From assembly GCF_000445105.1 (NCBI RefSeq), contig NZ_ATDP01000092.1, positions 124,001 to 188,000 of the forward strand: a stretch of DNA of 64,000 nt. Reading direction: 5' to 3'. Numbering within the stretch: position 1 is the first letter of the stretch; each line of letters begins with the position of its first letter. The notes below the pieces were generated by a model that was not told where the DNA came from, did no database searches, and was given only the letters and a program-made list of their open reading frames with translations. Source of the DNA: Sphingobium lactosutens DS20. GTDB lineage: Bacteria > Pseudomonadota > Alphaproteobacteria > Sphingomonadales > Sphingomonadaceae. Below are positions 62,374-64,000 of the stretch, one piece after another. A program made the translations under genes and the position numbers.

Positions 62374-63290
62374 GCCAGCGCCTCCTCCATCAAAAGTCCC
62401 GTGACCGGCGTAATGGCCGCAGGCTCTCCGCGCGCGGCGATGAATTCGGGGCGCGGCTTGTCGACGCCGAAGGGCGCGACGAGACGATTGCTGACCGCAT
62501 TATAGACCATGAAGGCATTGGCGCGGGGGAAGGGCGTGATGTTGCCGTTCGACCCGTGCATGGTGTTGCAGTCGAAGATGACGACCGAACCGGGCTTTCC
62601 GGTCGGGGCGACAATGCCATGCTTGTGCGCCAGTTCGGCCAGGCTGTCTTCGTCGGGCACGCCATATTCCTGTTTCTTCAGGGACTGGCGATAATGATCG
62701 TCGGGTGTTTCGCCGATGCAGGTGAGGAACGCCTTGTGGCTGCCGGGGATCAGCATCAGCGGGCCGTTATCGGGCGTGTTTTCCGCCAGCAATACCGACA
62801 TGGACAAAGCGCGCATGCGCGGCATGCCGTCTTCCACATGCCAGGTTTCAAAATCGCTGTGCCAGAAAAATTCCTTGCCGGTGAAGCCAGGCTTATAGTT
62901 GAGGCGCGACTGGTGGAGATAGACGCGATCGCCCAGCAGATATTGCGCGACGCCGGCCAGGCGGCTGTCGGCGGCCAGCCGGCCAATCACATCGCTCTGC
63001 GCGTGGATTTTGAAGATGGAGCGGACTTCCTTGCCGCCCGGTTCGGTGATGACGGTTTCATCTTCCAGCGCCTGCGGATCGGCCAGCAGCTTGCCGGCCT
63101 CGCGCTGAAGGAAGGCGACTTCGGCGTCGGAGAAAATATCCTCCAGAACCAGAAAGCCGTCGCGGTCGAAGCGTTCGGTTTGTTCGCGGCTGAGCGGCGC
63201 GTCCTTCGTCCATTCGCTGTGGACCACAGGATCGAGACGCGGCAGAAATTCCGCCACGTCGCCGTGCCTTGACGGGTAGACGTCTTGCAT
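62370..63290 (-). CDS. ectD: Ectoine hydroxylase
   Basis: Fe(II)/2-oxoglutarate dioxygenase that makes 5-hydroxyectoine, 306 aa. The iron ligands are His144 and Asp146 (FFWHSDFETWHVEDG) and His245 (NTMHGSNGN). The sequence FFWHSDFETWHVEDGMP is the family consensus. 95 bp separate it from ectC, a gap with a hairpin. Confidence 0.96.
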   Translation of the reverse strand: MQDVYPSRHGDVAEFLPRLDPVVHSEWTKDAPLSREQTERFDRDGFLVLEDIFSDAEVAFLQREAGKLLADPQALEDETVITEPGGKEVRSIFKIHAQSDVIGRLAADSRLAGVAQYLLGDRVYLHQSRLNYKPGFTGKEFFWHSDFETWHVEDGMPRMRALSMSVLLAENTPDNGPLMLIPGSHKAFLTCIGETPDDHYRQSLKKQEYGVPDEDSLAELAHKHGIVAPTGKPGSVVIFDCNTMHGSNGNITPFPRANAFMVYNAVSNRLVAPFGVDKPRPEFIAARGEPAAITPVTGLLMEEALA

Positions 63291-63337
63291 GGGACTTCCC
63301 CCTTTTTTGCTGATGTGAGATTTTCAAGAAGGCGCCA

Positions 63338-63372
63338 GGCCTTTCGCCCGGTCTCGCTACGGACGAAAGGCC
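63338..63372 (-). other. Hairpin between ectC and ectD
   Basis: Perfect 9-bp arms ggcctttcg and cgaaaggcc with a 17-nt loop, in the 95-bp ectC-ectD gap. On the minus strand TTCTTG follows 8 nt later, not a strong U tract. It may reduce ectD expression relative to ectABC or protect the upstream message. Confidence 0.5.
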
Positions 63373-63385
63373 ATTGCACCGCCGG

Positions 63386-63799
63386 TCATTCGGCGAATGC
63401 GGGTTCCTTCACCTGCTCCGTATCGGCGGGATAGGCGCCGCTTTCGTCATGCACTTCCTTGCCCGTGACCGGGGGATTGAAGACGCAGGCGCATAAAATG
63501 TCGGTTTCGGGCCGGACGATATGCTTGTCATGCTTGTCGAGCGCATACATGACGCCCGGTGCCAGCTGATGCGTCACGCCTTCGCCCAGATCCTCGATCG
63601 TGCCGGTGCCCTTGAGCACCAGGACCGATTCCAGATGGTTCTGATAATGCATGTGCAATTCCTCGCCCGCGTACATGGTCGTGACGTGGAAGGAAAAGCC
63701 CATATTGTCGTCCTTCAGCTGAAGGCGGGCGCTTTCCCAGCCCTTGGACTTGATGTTGCGGTCGGACTTGCGGATGTCCTGAAGCTTGCGGATGAACAT
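63386..63799 (-). CDS. ectC: L-ectoine synthase
   Basis: Cupin that closes the ectoine ring from N-gamma-acetyl-diaminobutyrate, 137 aa. [35 protein letters not shown] and [15 protein letters not shown] are conserved. GGAGACA precedes the ATG. 14 bp follow ectB. Confidence 0.97.
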   Translation of the reverse strand: MFIRKLQDIRKSDRNIKSKGWESARLQLKDDNMGFSFHVTTMYAGEELHMHYQNHLESVLVLKGTGTIEDLGEGVTHQLAPGVMYALDKHDKHIVRPETDILCACVFNPPVTGKEVHDESGAYPADTEQVKEPAFAE

Positions 63800-63813
63800 G
63801 GCTGTTGTCTCCT

Positions 63814-64000
63814 TTATTCTGCGGCGACGCCATAGGTGACGGTCAGGGCGGAACGGACGGCTTCCTCCAATATGTCGAGACCCGCCGAAAGGACGGCGTC
63901 GTCGATCACGAGGGGCGCCAGCACCTTGACGATTTCGTCATGCGCGCCGCTGGTTTCGATGATAAGCCCCTGCGCGAAGCAGGCGGCGGTGATGGTGCCG
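63814..64000 (-). CDS. ectB: Diaminobutyrate-2-oxoglutarate transaminase, C-terminal part
   Basis: Only the last 61 codons and stop lie in the window. The visible sequence ([20 protein letters not shown], then [14 protein letters not shown]) matches the C-terminal domain of EctB-type class III aminotransferases. ectA and any ectR regulator would be beyond 64000. Confidence 0.85.
   Translation of the reverse strand, partial: GTITAACFAQGLIIETSGAHDEIVKVLAPLVIDDAVLSAGLDILEEAVRSALTVTYGVAAE

Overview
The window is GC-rich chromosomal DNA from an alphaproteobacterium, most likely a sphingomonad (Sphingomonadaceae, Sphingobium/Sphingomonas-like). The evidence is the protein families and their style (short HisZ plus separate purA and serA/serC, a BrkB/FabI/AroC/DnaJ-like block, DUF87-type ATPase, a 60-aa Myb-like protein after purA), and the dispersed hairpin repeats between genes. 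Genus assignment is inference. Most of the window is ordinary core genome. Coordinates of protein genes include the stop codon.

Layout. 1-5 kb: 3' part of polA, a lone GntR regulator, guaA. 5-6.7 kb: a short accessory island made of the guaA leader, a decayed IS1595-type transposase and an AT-rich HEPN-like gene. 6.8-9.7 kb: a small secreted protein and a prolyl oligopeptidase. 9.7-12.4 kb: alpha ribosomal operon rpsM-rpsK-rpoA-rplQ, cut off from the spc operon. 12.6-16.7 kb: glutaminyl cyclase, ygfZ, pyrC, rarD and a small membrane protein. 16.8-22.4 kb: lipoprotein, ppc, cytochrome c, HerA-like ATPase. 22.4-29.3 kb: TerC, then a CitMHS permease/porin/binding-protein operon divergent from a TctDE-like two-component system. 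29.4-35.8 kb: tRNA-Val, a winged-helix regulator, D-amino-acid aminotransferase, serine hydrolase, PhzF, SLC13 permease. 36.1-43.1 kb: aroC, fabI, brkB, cbpA-like, pdxH, dctA-like, bestrophin. 43.2-50 kb: purA with a small Myb-like gene, a repeat-rich gap, hisZ, serA, serC. 50-53.4 kb: extensin-like lipoprotein, LOG-family protein, pyrimidine nucleotidase, dapD. 53.5-58.3 kb: a tight four-gene operon, acylase-DUF969-DUF979-DUF2891. 58.3-64 kb: ectoine/hydroxyectoine operon (ectB partial, ectC, ectD, ask_ect) that runs on into two MFS transporters.

The most interesting signal is non-coding. The roughly 270-375 bp regions upstream of guaA and purA, 40 kb apart, are diverged copies of one another in the same orientation. 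Each lies at nearly the same distance from its start codon, and each carries a helically phased array of 11-bp repeats (GCGAC core). Because the two genes are the GMP and AMP branches from IMP, this looks like a shared purine-branch control element, although a dispersed intergenic repeat is the main alternative. A second signal is an 18-bp Pho-box-like direct repeat found upstream of the TctD-like regulator and, with one end-base change and in opposite orientation, upstream of terC. The acylase/DUF operon and the transporter extension of the ectoine operon are the best candidates for uncharacterised pathways.
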